From: Vicia villosa
Taxonomy: Eukaryota; Streptophyta; Magnoliopsida; Fabales; Fabaceae
Length of the DNA: 64,000 nucleotides
Reading direction: 5' to 3'
NCBI RefSeq assembly: GCF_029867415.1
Contig: NC_081183.1
Span: 188,815,247 to 188,879,246, forward strand
This document shows, piece by piece, positions 19,416-31,199 of the stretch. The notes beneath the pieces are model-generated. The model was given only the letters and a program-made list of their open reading frames with translations. It made no database searches and was not told the DNA's origin. Each line of letters begins with the position of its first letter. The first letter of the stretch is position 1. Position numbers and translations under genes: made by a program.

Positions 19416-20852
19416 TGATCGGCCACCAATTTCACCTTGTTCCTATGTTCGAATCAATGGAAAAGCACTTCATTCGGTGGTATTTTAAGTCGTTTTAGTC
19501 TAGTTCTTGACTAGTTTTATTTATCTTTGTATTTGAATCTGGTGTGTTATCTTTTCTAGTTTCTGTCGTTTTTCCATTGCTTTTGATCTTGTGTTGGTAG
19601 TGTTTTAAGTTATGCAGATACAGGGCACGATTCGAGGCAAGAAAAAGTGAATTTTGGTGAGACAGAGCTGTGACACGGCCACCCGTGTCATGGGACACGG
19701 CCGTGTCAGACTTGCTGAAGAGAAGAACTTGAAAATATGAAAACCAAGAAGACAGAGTTGTGACACTGCCACCCGTGTCCCATGACACGGCCGTGTCAGA
19801 CATGCTGAAGAGAAAAAGTTGAGAAATCTTGGAACCAAGAAGTCAGGGGTCTGACACGGCCACCCGTGTCCCATGACACGGCCGTGTCAGACATGTGCGC
19901 AGAAAAATTCTGATTTTTAACTTATGAAATCTGTCACTTAAGTAAGGGTATGATGGACTTTTCGTATGAGAATATTTGCTGTGAGGTATTTAGTCACTGT
20001 TTGGAAAGAAGAAAAGGACTTTTTTTGACGGTCGGAGAACGTGAAAATAGAGATTGAGAGCATTAGGGCTTGGAGCGAAGAAATCTTCAAAAGCATCCGC
20101 GATTGAAGATCAATTCCGATTCAACCAATTGTAATGTCTTCATCTTTATTCATTGTTATCGTGATAATTGTCATGAGTAGCTAAACTCTTTACTTGTTAG
20201 GATTGATGTCCCTGAATCATGTGATGTAATGACTATAATTTACCGTTAGTTTTCGGATTATCTTTATGAAATTCAGTTTATGATTAAAAGTGCTTATTGC
20301 TTCTTTATATTGGAAAATATATGTGTTGATATACGGTTGAGGGTTCGTCGGACAAACTACCTCAACGCTTTTTTAATCATAACGCTATAATTGAGAATCA
20401 CTTAGGAATAAGGGTTTAATGTGTAGCGACCATATTATCCAGGCTATGTCTTGTAGAATCTTGAGGTAAAATCATCTTGTTAAGGAATTAAAAGAGGGTT
20501 TTAATCTCAAGAAGTTTTCACTAAGGAATTAGGGGAAATCAATGTTTGGTGTCGGTAGTGAGAATTTCTAAAGTTAATCTGTTAATCGGTGATTATTTCA
20601 TTGCAGAGCGATTCATACATCTGTCCTGACTTGTTCCAGCATATTTTCATTAAGCAAATTATTTTAACTCTTTCATTGCATAAGTTGTTATTTTAAATTA
20701 AATATAAAAACCAAACCCCCGATGACTTTTTATTCCGTTGCACTATTCTAAAACGTATAATTCCTACGCAGTCCGCGAGTTCGATACTTGGGAAAATTAA
20801 TCCTCTTATTACTACATCGGTAAAAATAGTACACTTGTTATTTTTCCGATCA
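19416..20852 (+). repeat. Element A 3' LTR (1437 bp)
   Basis: Identical in length to the 5' LTR. I count eight differences, all transitions. It follows the polypurine tract and is followed by the TTCTT duplication. Confidence 0.94.
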
Positions 20853-23800
20853 TTCTTCAATTTCATATGCATTGTTTGAAAACACTTGCAAAATTTTAAA
20901 CGGTCCTTCCCAACTTGGGGACCATTTACCCAATAACTTATTCCTTTGATCCATGGGCAGAATAACTTTCCATACATAATTACCTACCATGAATGTCTTC
21001 TCTTTGACTTTCTTGTTGTAAGCCTTCGCCACTTTTTCTTTTTGTCTTATTAACCTATCCAACGTTGTTAGCCTTTCTTCGTCTAATTCTACTAATTCAT
21101 CTAACATCATATTCCAGTATTCGTCAGACGAGAGACTATTTTGTCTTTGAATTCTTGTCGACTGTAGATGAATCTCTGCAGGCAATACATCATCATGCCC
21201 AAATGTTAAACGAAATGGGGTAGTTTTTATTGCTTCCTTTGGTGACGTTTGACAAGTCCAAAGGATTTGGTCGAGCGTTTGATGCCAATTTCTTGGCTTT
21301 TTTCCCACATGCTTCTTTATTAAATTTATGATAACTTTATTAGCAGCTTCGACCTGACCATTTGCCTGAGCATAATACGGAGTGGATGTTAGCAATTTAA
21401 ATCCTGTCTCTGCTGCAAAAGCTTGCATCTTTCGACCAACAAAAACTGATCCTTGATCAGTAGGAATAGTTTCTGGAATCCCATATCTGTAGATAATGTG
21501 TTTTTGTATGAAACTGATCACTGCTTCTTGATCAGCATTAACTAGTGGGATTGCCTCTATCCATTTAGTAAAATAATCTATTCCTACTAAAATGAATCTC
21601 TGTTGCTTAGAAGATGCAGGTTTGATTTCTCCTATTAAATCCAAAGCCCATCCTCTAAAAGGCCAAGGTTTGATAATCGCATGCAATTCACTGGCTGGAA
21701 CATGTTGAATGCCTGAAAATTTCTGGCACTCTTGGCATCCTCTTGCATATTCAATACAGTCTTTTAGCATTGTTGGCCAATATAAACCTTGTCTAAACAA
21801 CAACCATTTCATCTTATGGCCTGATTGATGAGCTCCACAAACACCACTATGAACTTCTGACACAGCCAAATATGCTTCAGCTTCACTTAAGCATTTCAAC
21901 AACACACCCTCAGCTGTTTTCTTGTATAAATCATTTCCTAATATCACATAGTTTAGAGCTCTATATTTAATCTTTCGATCAGTTCCTCCGACTGGATTAT
22001 TTAGGTATTGGACCAATGGGTTCCTCCAATCAGCATCAGTCATATTGTCGATGGCAAAAATTTCCAAGGATTCAACATCATCATCTACCTCCTCGAATTT
22101 TGACGTCGACAATTGACCCAATTTGTCTAATACTTCATGAGTTTCTTTATTCTTGATCTCGACCATATCTTCCAACTTGTCTTTAGAAACTCTATACCCA
22201 GAAGCAATTTGTGCCAATTCATCGGCAATGTAATTGTTGGATCTTGGTACATGCACGATCTGAACATGTTCGAAGCTTTCTAATAAGCGTATCACGATTG
22301 CATAATACATTATTAGATTTTCTTTAATGCACTTATACTCTTTTTTGATTTGTCGAATCACTAGTTCAGAATCACCTCGAATCTCAACCCGGGTTGCCCC
22401 TAAATCTATTAGGGCCTTCAAACCAATAATCAAGGCTTCATATTCGACTTCATTATTAGAGCATACTTCTTTCATTTTGTAATGAAACTTAGTTGGAAGT
22501 CCCTTAGGGGAAATAATTAGGACTCCAATGCCTGAACCATTTTTGTGACTAGAACCATCGAAAAACAATTTCCAGTTAGTTTGCTCGACTTGATTTACAG
22601 ACAATTCGACTAACCCATGGTCGACTATAAAATCAGCCACAACTTGTCCTTTCATAGCTTTTAAAGGGATATATGTCAAGGAAAATTCAGTTAGCGCTAA
22701 GGCCCACTTACCAATTCGACTATGCAAAATTGGTTTAGACAACATATGTTTAATAATATCAAAATGAGAAGACACATACACATCAACAGGCTTTATATAT
22801 TGCTTAAGTTTGTTATATGAGAAATACAAGCATAAGCATAATTTTTCAATATCATTATACCTAGTTTCAGCATCTACTAGGGTTCGACTTAGATAATATA
22901 TGGCTCTTTCGACGCCATTATCATCTTCTTGGGCCAACATACTCCCAATTGTCGAGCCTGATGCAGCTATGTATAACTTCATACTTTCTGTCCTATTGGG
23001 GGGTAACAAAATAGGAGGCTTAGTTAAATAAGCTTTTATTTGGTCGAATGCCTGTTGATGTTCTTGTTCCCATTTGAATTGATCTTGGTTCTTGAGTTTC
23101 ACAAGTGGTGAAAATATCTTCATTTTGCCACTTAGATTTGAGATGAATCTCCTCAAGAAATTAATCTTCCCCAACAATGACTGGAGTTGTTTCTTTGTTT
23201 CTGGCGCCTTTAGCTCCAAGATTGCTTTCGTCTTATTTTGGTTTATCTCAATGCCTATCTTGTGAACCACGAAGCCTAGGAAATCCCCTGCATGTACACC
23301 AAAAGCACATTTTAAAGGGTTCATTTTGAGTCCATATTTCCTCATACGTTCAAAAGATTGTCGAAGATGGTCTAAGTGACCATTTTCAGAGTTAGATTTT
23401 ACTACAATATCATCAATATAAACCTGCATAAACTTGTCAATAAAATCATGAAACATGGAATTCATGGCTCGTTGGTATGTAGCTCCAGCATTTTTTAAAC
23501 CAAAAGGCATTACCACCCATTCATAAGTTCCTAAAGCACCTGGGCATCGAAACGCCGTCTTAGGTACATCTTCGTCAGCTATAAAAATTTGGTTATAACC
23601 TGAATATCCATCCAATAAACTGAGATATTCAAATCCGGCTGCAGAGTCGACTAACATTTCAGCAACTGGCATGTGATATTCATCTTTAGGAGTAGCCTTA
23701 TTTAAATCTATGAAATCTATGCATACACGAAGGCTACCATTTTTCTTTATGACAGGCACTATATTAGCTAACCATTCGACATACCTCGCAGTTCGAATAA

Positions 23801-24365
23801 ACTTGCTTTTCAGCAATCTCTCAATTTCTATTTTGATTTTTTCCATAACCTCTGGCGCAAATCTTCTAGGAAGCTGCTTGATAGGTTTCTTCCCTGGGTT
23901 TAGTGGTAGTCGATGTTCCACCACATGTCGACTTAAACCAGACATTTCATTGTAATCCCATGCAAAACAATCTTTGTATTCTTTCAAAAGTCGAATCAAC
24001 TTGGTCTTTAGGTCACTTGTAAGCCTTGTACTTACATAAGTAGGCCTTTTAATGACCCCATCACCTAAGTCAATTTCCTCAAGAGGATCTTGAGCTTGCA
24101 TCCTTTTTACCGATCCTGATGGATCCATTTCGAAACCTAAAGGTTCGTCATCGTATATCCCGTCAAGTCGTTCGACTTGGTGATCGACTTCTTGATCGTT
24201 TTCATTTTTTACTATCATGACCTCAATCGTCATATTTTTCTCTAGTTCGGCTTCTAAAGCCGCTTTTTCTTTGTTTTCGGCCAAATAGGCCGTTATTCGA
24301 GCCAGGTATTCTGACTCAGTGGTCATCGTCTTTGATTGTTGTCCTCTGCTCTGGAGGACTTTCAT
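20853..24365 (-). CDS. Element B pol: RT, dual RNase H, integrase
   Basis: An open frame of about 1170 codons. The RT has LPRRFAPEVMEKIKIEIERL, VCIDFIDLNKATPKD, VVMPFGLKNAGATYQRAMN and the active site YIDDIVVKS near residue 316. The first, Ty3-type RNase H (YIAASGSTIGSML, AIYYLSRTL) has lost its usual acidic residue. The second, archaeal-type RNase H keeps Asp-Glu-Asp-Asp (FFDGSS near 600, NNEVEYEAL, IRGDSELV, ADELA). The integrase has a zinc-binding part (GCQECQKF near 875) and the Asp-Asp-Glu core (ALDLIGE, PTDQGSVF, NGQVEAAN). The frame is cut at its 3' end by element A and ends 25 codons later at 13330. The overlap with the protease frame at 24316-24365 implies a frameshift there. Confidence 0.92.
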
Positions 24366-25359
24366 GGTTCAATGGTTCATTAGGATCTTCTTTATTCCAA
24401 ATGAAACCATAATTTGGGTCTAAGTTCAGATACTTAGACACACTTTCATCAGAAGGATATACATCTTCTGCTTTGTAGCAAGGAGCTACATTTGCCAAAT
24501 GTTGGTCGAAATGTCTGCGACCACTTTCAGTTTTGTAATAACTTTGGTCAGCTTCAATATTCTCCACTATACCATCTGACCTCCAAATGGCCACACGCTG
24601 ATGTAAGGTGGAAGGAACTGCCCCAATACCATGGATCCATTCTCGACCCAACAGCAGTTTAAAATGTGTCTGCGATGCAATCACCATGAAGACGGTTGAC
24701 CTGACAGACGAACCAACAACTAGTTTTACTTGAATTACTCCAAGTATTCCACTTGTCTTGCCCTCATAATTTGACAGTACCATATTATGGGGTCTTAAGT
24801 CTTTGTCAGACTTTCCCACTTTCTCAAGTGAAGAATAGGGCATTAAGTTTACAGCAACCCCACCATCGACAAACACTTTGTTTATTGGAACACCATCCAC
24901 TTTCGCCCTTATGAATAAAGTCTTCAAATGATACATCATTCCTAGACCTGGCCTCTCAAACACAGCCTTTTGCTCTTCTACTACTCCTTTTCCCATCACA
25001 TAGTAACAAACAGGTGTTTCTTCCACATTCTCGTCAGGAAGAAAATCATCTTCATTCTCAGATACCTCAGAGATTCTGTCGAACTCAGCCGGGAGTACAG
25101 AAACAATCCCACAGTCGATTAGCAATTCATCTGACTCTATGTCAAAGTTATCATCGACTTCTTCGTCTGACAAAGGAGAATACTCAGGCTCTTTTTCTGT
25201 ATTGGGGATTGGAGCATCGTCGTCGACCAATTCTTTGATCAATTTCTTTCCTAGGATCATCCCAGCAGCTAATCTTTCATTTGCTATTTTAGCCTGCTCC
25301 TCAGTCAACTTCCTATGAAAGGGTTTTGACTGATAGTGAGAAAATCCTGCCTGCACCAT
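24316..25359 (-). pseudogene. Element B protease region
   Basis: Frame of 347 codons in phase with gag after the TAG at 25408-25410. The aspartic protease box reads FVDGGVAVNLMPYSSL, where the Tat form is usually DGGA, followed by LLGREWIHGIGAVPSTLHQR. An acidic region precedes it. The frame ends at 24316 inside the first codons of the RT frame, so one shift of frame separates protease and RT. It could be a recent mutation or a programmed shift; I see no classic slippery site. Confidence 0.8.
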
Positions 25360-25407
25360 TTTCGAACCTTCTTGTCCATTCTTGTGGCTTCTTTGGTAAC
25401 GTCTCCA

Positions 25408-27024
25408 CTACGTTCGAGTCATGGGGTTCTTTCCTTTGTAGTTTGGAGATATGTAATCTTTTCTTTTAGATCCACTATCAGTCCAAGAACCTTCAGCATT
25501 GGTTCCATCGCCTTGAATCTGCCATTCTGGGCGTTTACCTCTGACATTAATGGGTCGCACCCATTTGTCTTCAGGGACATCCGTTTTGGTACGGAAAGTC
25601 CTTGGCTTTTCAAACATCTTCCTGTATTCTCCAGCCCTTCGACCACTGTTTTCTCCTGTATACATGAATTGACGATTCTTGCCTCGACGAGGATCGAACC
25701 TCACTTTGTTTGCAGCATCGACATTAAAAACAGCATCACACCTTGGGCATAATCCAACTTGAGAGTTGTTATTGTGGCATCTCTCAAGGAATTTCAAAAG
25801 ACTCTCTTTTGGTTCAGGATAAACCATGTTTAAAACTTTGCCATCAGTAGCACCGTTTTGCTTTCTGACGAAACCATCATTAGTTTCGACCATCATCACG
25901 TCAGCAAGCTCAGTATAGTGAGCCTCTTCGACTTGAAAAGGATCAGTATCAACTTGCATTGATGACTTTGGCTTTTCTCCAAACTGTAACCTTCCTTCTT
26001 TCAAAGCTTTTTGCACTAAATCCCTGAAAAGGACACATTGAGAAGTTTTATGACCCAAGAAATTATGAAATTTACAAAATCCTCTTTTTTTCTTTTGTTC
26101 AAGAGGAGGATTTTTAAGTCTCGGGGGTACTATGATTTGCCCATCAGAAACCAACAAATCAAATATTTCATCACATTTTGTTATATCAAATGAATACGTT
26201 TTACTAGAAAATTTTTCATTCTTACTTTCAACCAGATATTTATCTTTTAAAGGTTTAAGCAAATTATAGATATATGGTGGTCCTGGCTTTAATTCAGCCA
26301 CGTTGACCTCTCCCTCTTCGTATTCACTGTCGCTATTAGAGTCGAACTCACTTGTAGTAACATAAGCTATTTTTTCTTTCTTATGATATTTACTAGCTCT
26401 GGCTTTTTCAGCTTTTAGCCTTTCGACCTGGCGTACTCTATCTGCCAGTTGTGCCATGTCTCTCAAATGCTGGGTGTCTAATTTCTTCCTTATGGAATAA
26501 TCTAACCCACCTGCAGCCATTTCGACTAACTCATGTTCAGGAATTTGTGTAAAACATCTAGCTTTCAGTAACCTAAAACGGTTTAGATAGTCATCGACTG
26601 GTTCTGTACCCTTTCGCCTAACTCCAGCCAATTCTTTCAAGCTGATTTTCGACTGTCCCATATAAAATTTTTCATGAAACAATCGTTCTAATTGGTTCCA
26701 TGAGAACAAAGATTGGGGAGATAAGGTCGTGAACCAAGTAAATGCGTTTTTCGTTAAAGAACTTGGAAAATACTTCATCTTTAGATTTTCATTGTTTGCT
26801 ATTTCTCTAGCCTCTGTCTGGAACCTAGCAATATGTTCGACCGTCGACTCGCCAGTCTCACCAGCAAATTTGGTGAATTTTGGGACTTTCCACCCCCTAG
26901 GAAATTCTGTTTGCCTTACATATTCTGACAACGGGGAAACGAAATTTGGTCTATGCAAACCTACATTTATTCCATTCTGAACTAAAATTTGTTCAACTAC
27001 ATTAGAGATATTATTGTGTCCAAT
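25408..27024 (-). pseudogene. Element B gag, main part, split from its N-terminus by C
   Basis: Reads from the C insertion point into GLHRPNF, then the retrotransposon gag domain (RGWKVPKFTKFAGETGESTV, AFTWFTTLSPQSLFSWNQLE, GVRRKGTEPVDDYLNRFRLL). A Cys/His motif (CKFHNFLGHKTSQC) and a basic C-terminal stretch follow. The reading frame is exactly restored with the piece at 38532-39268 once C and one CCAAT are removed. It ends at a TAG (25408-25410) in phase with the protease, 17 codons before the first Met of the next frame. Confidence 0.88.
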
Positions 27025-29548
27025 TGTAGCAACCTGCCTAAAATTTAAAGGTTTAGAGTCGCCACCTATTCTGAAGGGCGAATAGGAAACCCTACGCAGT
27101 TTAGAGATCGGGGTAAGTTATTATAATCAGGTCGAGGGAAGGTGTTAGGCACCCTCAACCCTTTCCTAAGGTTTAATGTTGAGGCAAAGGTTTTATGGCT
27201 AAAATTTAGATTCAATAGCTAAGGAAGTGAAAAGAGCTAAAATTGAGATTTGAAAGTGAATTGAGGTTTTAGGGTGGGGGACTCGCCTTGGTTATCCAAG
27301 TGCCTACGTATCTCCTTAGGGAGAATCAGAGTCAACGTAGTTCGGGCACAGGGTTGTACGCCTTTGAATTGATAATGAAAGTGTTTGAAGTTGTTTTGAA
27401 GGCTTTTTGAATGGCCTGTCGTAGTTTCAGAAGTTGTGATTTGAAAATCGCAGTTGAAGGGATGAAAATCCGTAGTGTCGTGGTTTAGTGTGTTTTAGAT
27501 TTGGGCGTACAACCCTGATTTGATATGTCACCATTAGATGCGATGACCAATAGATTTGGTCAGTATAGCTAACAGATGAAGGGGCATTGCTGGTTACTCA
27601 GATCGATGGATTGATCGTCGCGGGCAGCAAATTAAAGTGTATTTTAATTTTATGTATTTTTATCTCTCGTCTAATGCGACTAATAGATTTAGTCGGGTCG
27701 AGGAGAGAATTAATTAATGTTTTATTATTTTATCCCTCGTCTAATGCGACTAATAGCTTTAGTCGGGTCGAGGAGAGAATTGATTAAGGATTAATTAAAT
27801 TATTATTAATAAATTAAATTAATCAAAATTATTTCTCGTCTACTGCGACTAATAGGTATAGTCGGTTCGGGGAGAAAATTAATATTAAGATTAATGTTTT
27901 GCCAAACGGTAATGGGGCCGGGCAAATCCTAATATTTTGCTTACACGCTCCTAGAGTTTTTATGATTTAATATTAATTAAAATAATTAAATTAATTAAAT
28001 CGATACAATCGAAATAATCGGGAAAATATTCTAATCCTAATCATTAGCCTAACCCTAGTTATATTATCCTAATCATATTTAAAACAAATTAATTGAAATA
28101 AACAATATATAATTATCATTAGTCTAAATAAACAATAAAATAAATAAATAAAAATGCAATAGGAACCTGGCAGCAATCCTGTATGGTTTCCCCTTGAATG
28201 CCCATGGTAGAGCTTCACGCTGTGGAGCGCTGGATCTATGTCTTGTGAGATCCTGGGGTTCAGATCTGAGATGCACCGTAGGCCTTCTGGAGATGTACGC
28301 ATGGAATTAATAAGTTTGTTAACTCATAAAAATAATCCGCTGGAGCTAGGGATCGAGCTGGGGTCTTCATGGTTATCATCATATCTTCCCTGCCATTCCA
28401 GCTGCGCATTTCAGTTGTCATTTTAACACACAAAGCAATATATAATAAAACAAAAGATGCGAAGCTTTTAAAAACGAAACGCGCGCCCCTGCTGGTCCTT
28501 CTTCCTCGACGAGATTTTCTGAAAAAACACCCCTTTGGCAACGTTTTTCTGCGCATGGCCATAGACCTGTAAATTTCAAAACCCAACCAATACGACAATA
28601 AAATCAAATTTAAAGGCATGGTTCAACTGCAAATCATCCCCCGAATTCAACAGAACTGTTAATTTTGGCTAATTTCTTCTGAACCTCAGCGCCCCCAATT
28701 CAGAGCTTCCATAACCTAATAATGGCAGAACACTATACCTGCACCCAAACTCAAATTAAATGGAATGGAAAGCTTCTAAACTTCTTAACGATACAGAATA
28801 TATAATCAAACACGGTTTAAATTGCCTAAATATATGAAATCGGAATTAAAACAAAAATTCTTAAACCGTGAGTGTACGGAAACGAATTCGGATGCTTTGG
28901 TTTCTGACGATCGGGTTAGCCTCAGGAAGGATCGAAGAGACCGTTTTGATCCTTGGAAGGGCTCCAATTTGCTTCAAAGCGCTGCTGCCATGGCCATCAA
29001 CCTCCGAATTTTTCAGTTCTGAACCCAGTTTTCTTGCGGCAAAAAAAAAAACCCCTATGCATCTACAATTGTTCTGTTTATATAGGACTGAATTAGGTCA
29101 CAATCCTTGGGCTGAATCTTGTTAATTTGTCAAATTGGTGTTTGGTTGATTCTTGAATAACAACTTTCCAAAATTATCTCAATTTACATATTTCTCTCCA
29201 AATCTCTTTGCCCATGAATTTGCACCATATATTTGACATATTTGATTAATTGGAAGATCAATCCTTGATTTTTTTTTTAACAAATTATCTCATATTTTTA
29301 TATGAATTATTAATATTTAATTGAATTAAAATTCAAATAAATAAAAGTAAATATTATAAAAATAAGAATAATCATTTAAAAAATCATTATAAGGCTCATA
29401 GTCCAGTTGGAAATCCATATCTTAGACCCATTTAATCACACACTTAAAATTCATCACTTTGTTTTTTTTTATGAGTTTCTTGAATTTTAACCGTTGAGCC
29501 TTAAACCCTTGAAGATGAAATAAGACGGGCAAATTTTGGGGTATGACA
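27025..29548 (-). repeat. Element C 3' LTR (2524 bp)
   Basis: Paired with 36013-38531; roughly 24 substitutions by hand count, about 1%. The inner edge adjoins the polypurine tract GAACAGGGGCAGC (- strand, 29547-29560). Its A-rich 3' half and short ORFs are shared by both copies and have no recognisable product. Confidence 0.92.
27660..27880. repeat. Three hairpin units inside the C LTR
   Basis: Units at about 27662, 27729 and 27830 share an inner hairpin CGACTA/TAGTCG and outer arms CTCTCG/CGAGGAGAG, CCCTCG/CGAGGAGAG and TTTCTC/GGAGAAA. The same three are at about 36650-36870 in the other LTR. Confidence 0.75.
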
Positions 29549-30145
29549 GCTGCCCCTGTTCAATCTTCTTAAACCTGAAGAGTTAGATAGGCACGTCTGC
29601 CTATCGTAGTCTAAAGGTAGAAGATGATTGGACACTGAAATGCCCTGAAATTTGCGTGGGAAGAAATTCCGTAGGAGATGGGCTTACAGATGCCACCCAG
29701 GGTAAACACCATTCTTTCTTTCTCTTCTCTTTTTTTTTACTGTGAAGCAGACGCTCTTTTTTTTGAAGGAGCTACGCATTTAGATCGTAGCGTGGCCTAA
29801 AAAGGCAACTTTGACTTTATGCAATGTTTATGATGCATGCGATGCATGATGCAGCGGGCTTCTCAAAGTGAATGAGAGCCATGTATGTATATGCATTATG
29901 TATGAATGAGGTATGTTAGTTGAATGATGCATGATTGTTAGTTGAGATGTGTTAGTAACTTTGAAAAGAAAGATAGAACCTTTGCTTGTTGTTGATGAAA
30001 TTTTGGGGAACCTCACTGCCGAGGGACTAACGTGATAAATCCAATTGAAGTATCGTTTGAAAAAACCTTGTGCTCGAGTATGAGAGAAGAGAACCGTCCT
30101 GCTAAAGCCTGAGTCTTACATAGCGAGGACTTGTAAGAGGGATCA
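29549..30145. other. Element C interior next to the 3' LTR
   Basis: Polypurine tract, then non-coding sequence with many ATGCAT-like words around 29820-29930. No gene seen. Confidence 0.6.
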
Positions 30146-30720
30146 CTTGTTATGATTCTAACAAGCTCACCTGCACCAATAGGGTTATTCGCGAGGGTTA
30201 TCGCAAACTCACCTGCACCATTAGGATCATTTGCGAGGGTTATCGCAAACTCACCTGCACCAATAGGGTTATTTGCGAGGGTTATCGCAAAATTTACCTG
30301 TACCAATAGGGTTATTTGCGAGGGTTATCGCAAAATTTACCTGCACCAATAGGGTTATTTGCGAGGGTTGTCGCAAAATTTACCTGCACCAATAGGGTTA
30401 TTTGCGAGGGTTATCGCAAAATTTACCTGCACCAATAGGGTTATTTGCGAGGGTTATCGCAAAATTTACCTGCACCAATAGGGTTATTTGCGAGGGTTGT
30501 CGCAAAATTTACCTGCACCAATAGGGTTATTTGCGAGGGTTGTCGCAAAATTTACCTGCACCAATAGGGTTATTTGCGAGGGTTGTCGCAAAATTTACCT
30601 GCACCAATAGGGTTATTTGCAAGGGTTATCGCAAAATTTACCTGCACCATAGGAATTACCTGCCATGGTTCTGACAAGCGTACCTGCATAAGAGTAATCA
30701 TTTGCTATAGTTCTAGCAAA
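30146..30720. repeat. 42-bp tandem array with a 7/6/7 hairpin per unit
   Basis: About eleven tandem units of about 42 bp from 30168. Most contain TTTGCGA, a six-base loop GGGTTA or GGGTTG, then TCGCAAA, with a spacer containing CCTGCACCAATAGGG. At both edges the hairpin geometry persists with different arms: CTTGTTA/TAACAAG (30146-30165) and TTTGCTA/TAGCAAA (30701-30720). Confidence 0.9.
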
Positions 30721-30738
30721 CTTACCTGCATGAAAAAA

Positions 30739-31110
30739 GATTCACCTGTTTGGAGACTCACGACTCGAGGGTCAGAAAAAATACACCTTTCATAACACGA
30801 GGGTTGGAAACTCACGACACGTGGGTCGGGAAATACACCTTTCACAACACGAGGGTTGGAAACTCACGACACGTGGGTCGGGAAATACACCTATCACAAC
30901 AAGAGGGTTGGAAACTATGCTTTTGTAGTATGATTTGAATTTTGATGTAACAGTCAGTCGGGAACTAACTACCAAACGAGAATTGGATTTGATGGTTTTC
31001 CAGGACGAGAACTGGACTTTATAATGATTTGCCAGGACGAGAACTGGACTTTGTAATGATTTGCCAGGACGAGAACTGGACTTTGTAATGATTTGGATTG
31101 CCAATAAAAA
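30739..31110. repeat. Further hairpin-bearing short repeats in element C
   Basis: Units with CGAC/GTCG around ACGTGG (30815-30828, 30866-30879) alternate with CAAC/GTTG around ACGAGG (30845-30858). Then come CCAA/TTGG around ACGAGAA (30972-30986) and three units with CCAG/CTGG around GACGAGAA (from 31000). Each group repeats at about 35-50 bp. Confidence 0.8.
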
Positions 31111-31199
31111 TTGGGCTTTTTGTGATATGTAGTATGTGAATGCCCCGGATGATATGCGTATGCTAATGCGTATGTATGTATGCTGATGCGTGAAATGAA

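Larger units (their letters stand above)
13413..20852 (+). mobile_element. Element A: gag-protease-only Ty3/gypsy element
   Basis: Complete element of 7440 bp with two 1437-bp LTRs starting TGATCGGCC and ending CCGATCA, flanked by TTCTT (13408-13412 and 20853-20857). Order: 5' LTR, tRNA-Asp-type primer site, a gag-protease ORF, 1.8 kb non-coding, a polypurine tract (AAGTTTGGGGTTG) and the 3' LTR. No RT, RNase H or integrase is present, and nothing suggests their decay in place, so it is non-autonomous. This resembles the described TR-GAG class and presumably uses proteins of an Athila-like partner. The LTRs differ at about 8 sites. Confidence 0.93.

Noticed and set aside
28260..28619. 119-codon ORF in the C LTR (also 37248-37607)
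   Set aside because: Present twice only because the LTR is duplicated; no domain or initiation context.
30190..30640. GGGTTA loops as interstitial telomere sequence
   Set aside because: Plant telomere repeat is TTTAGGG in tandem; here GGGTTA is only the six-base loop of each 42-bp unit.
30168..30650. Regular direct repeats resembling a CRISPR array
   Set aside because: The units are contiguous with no unique spacers, the context is a plant retroelement, and no cas genes exist.
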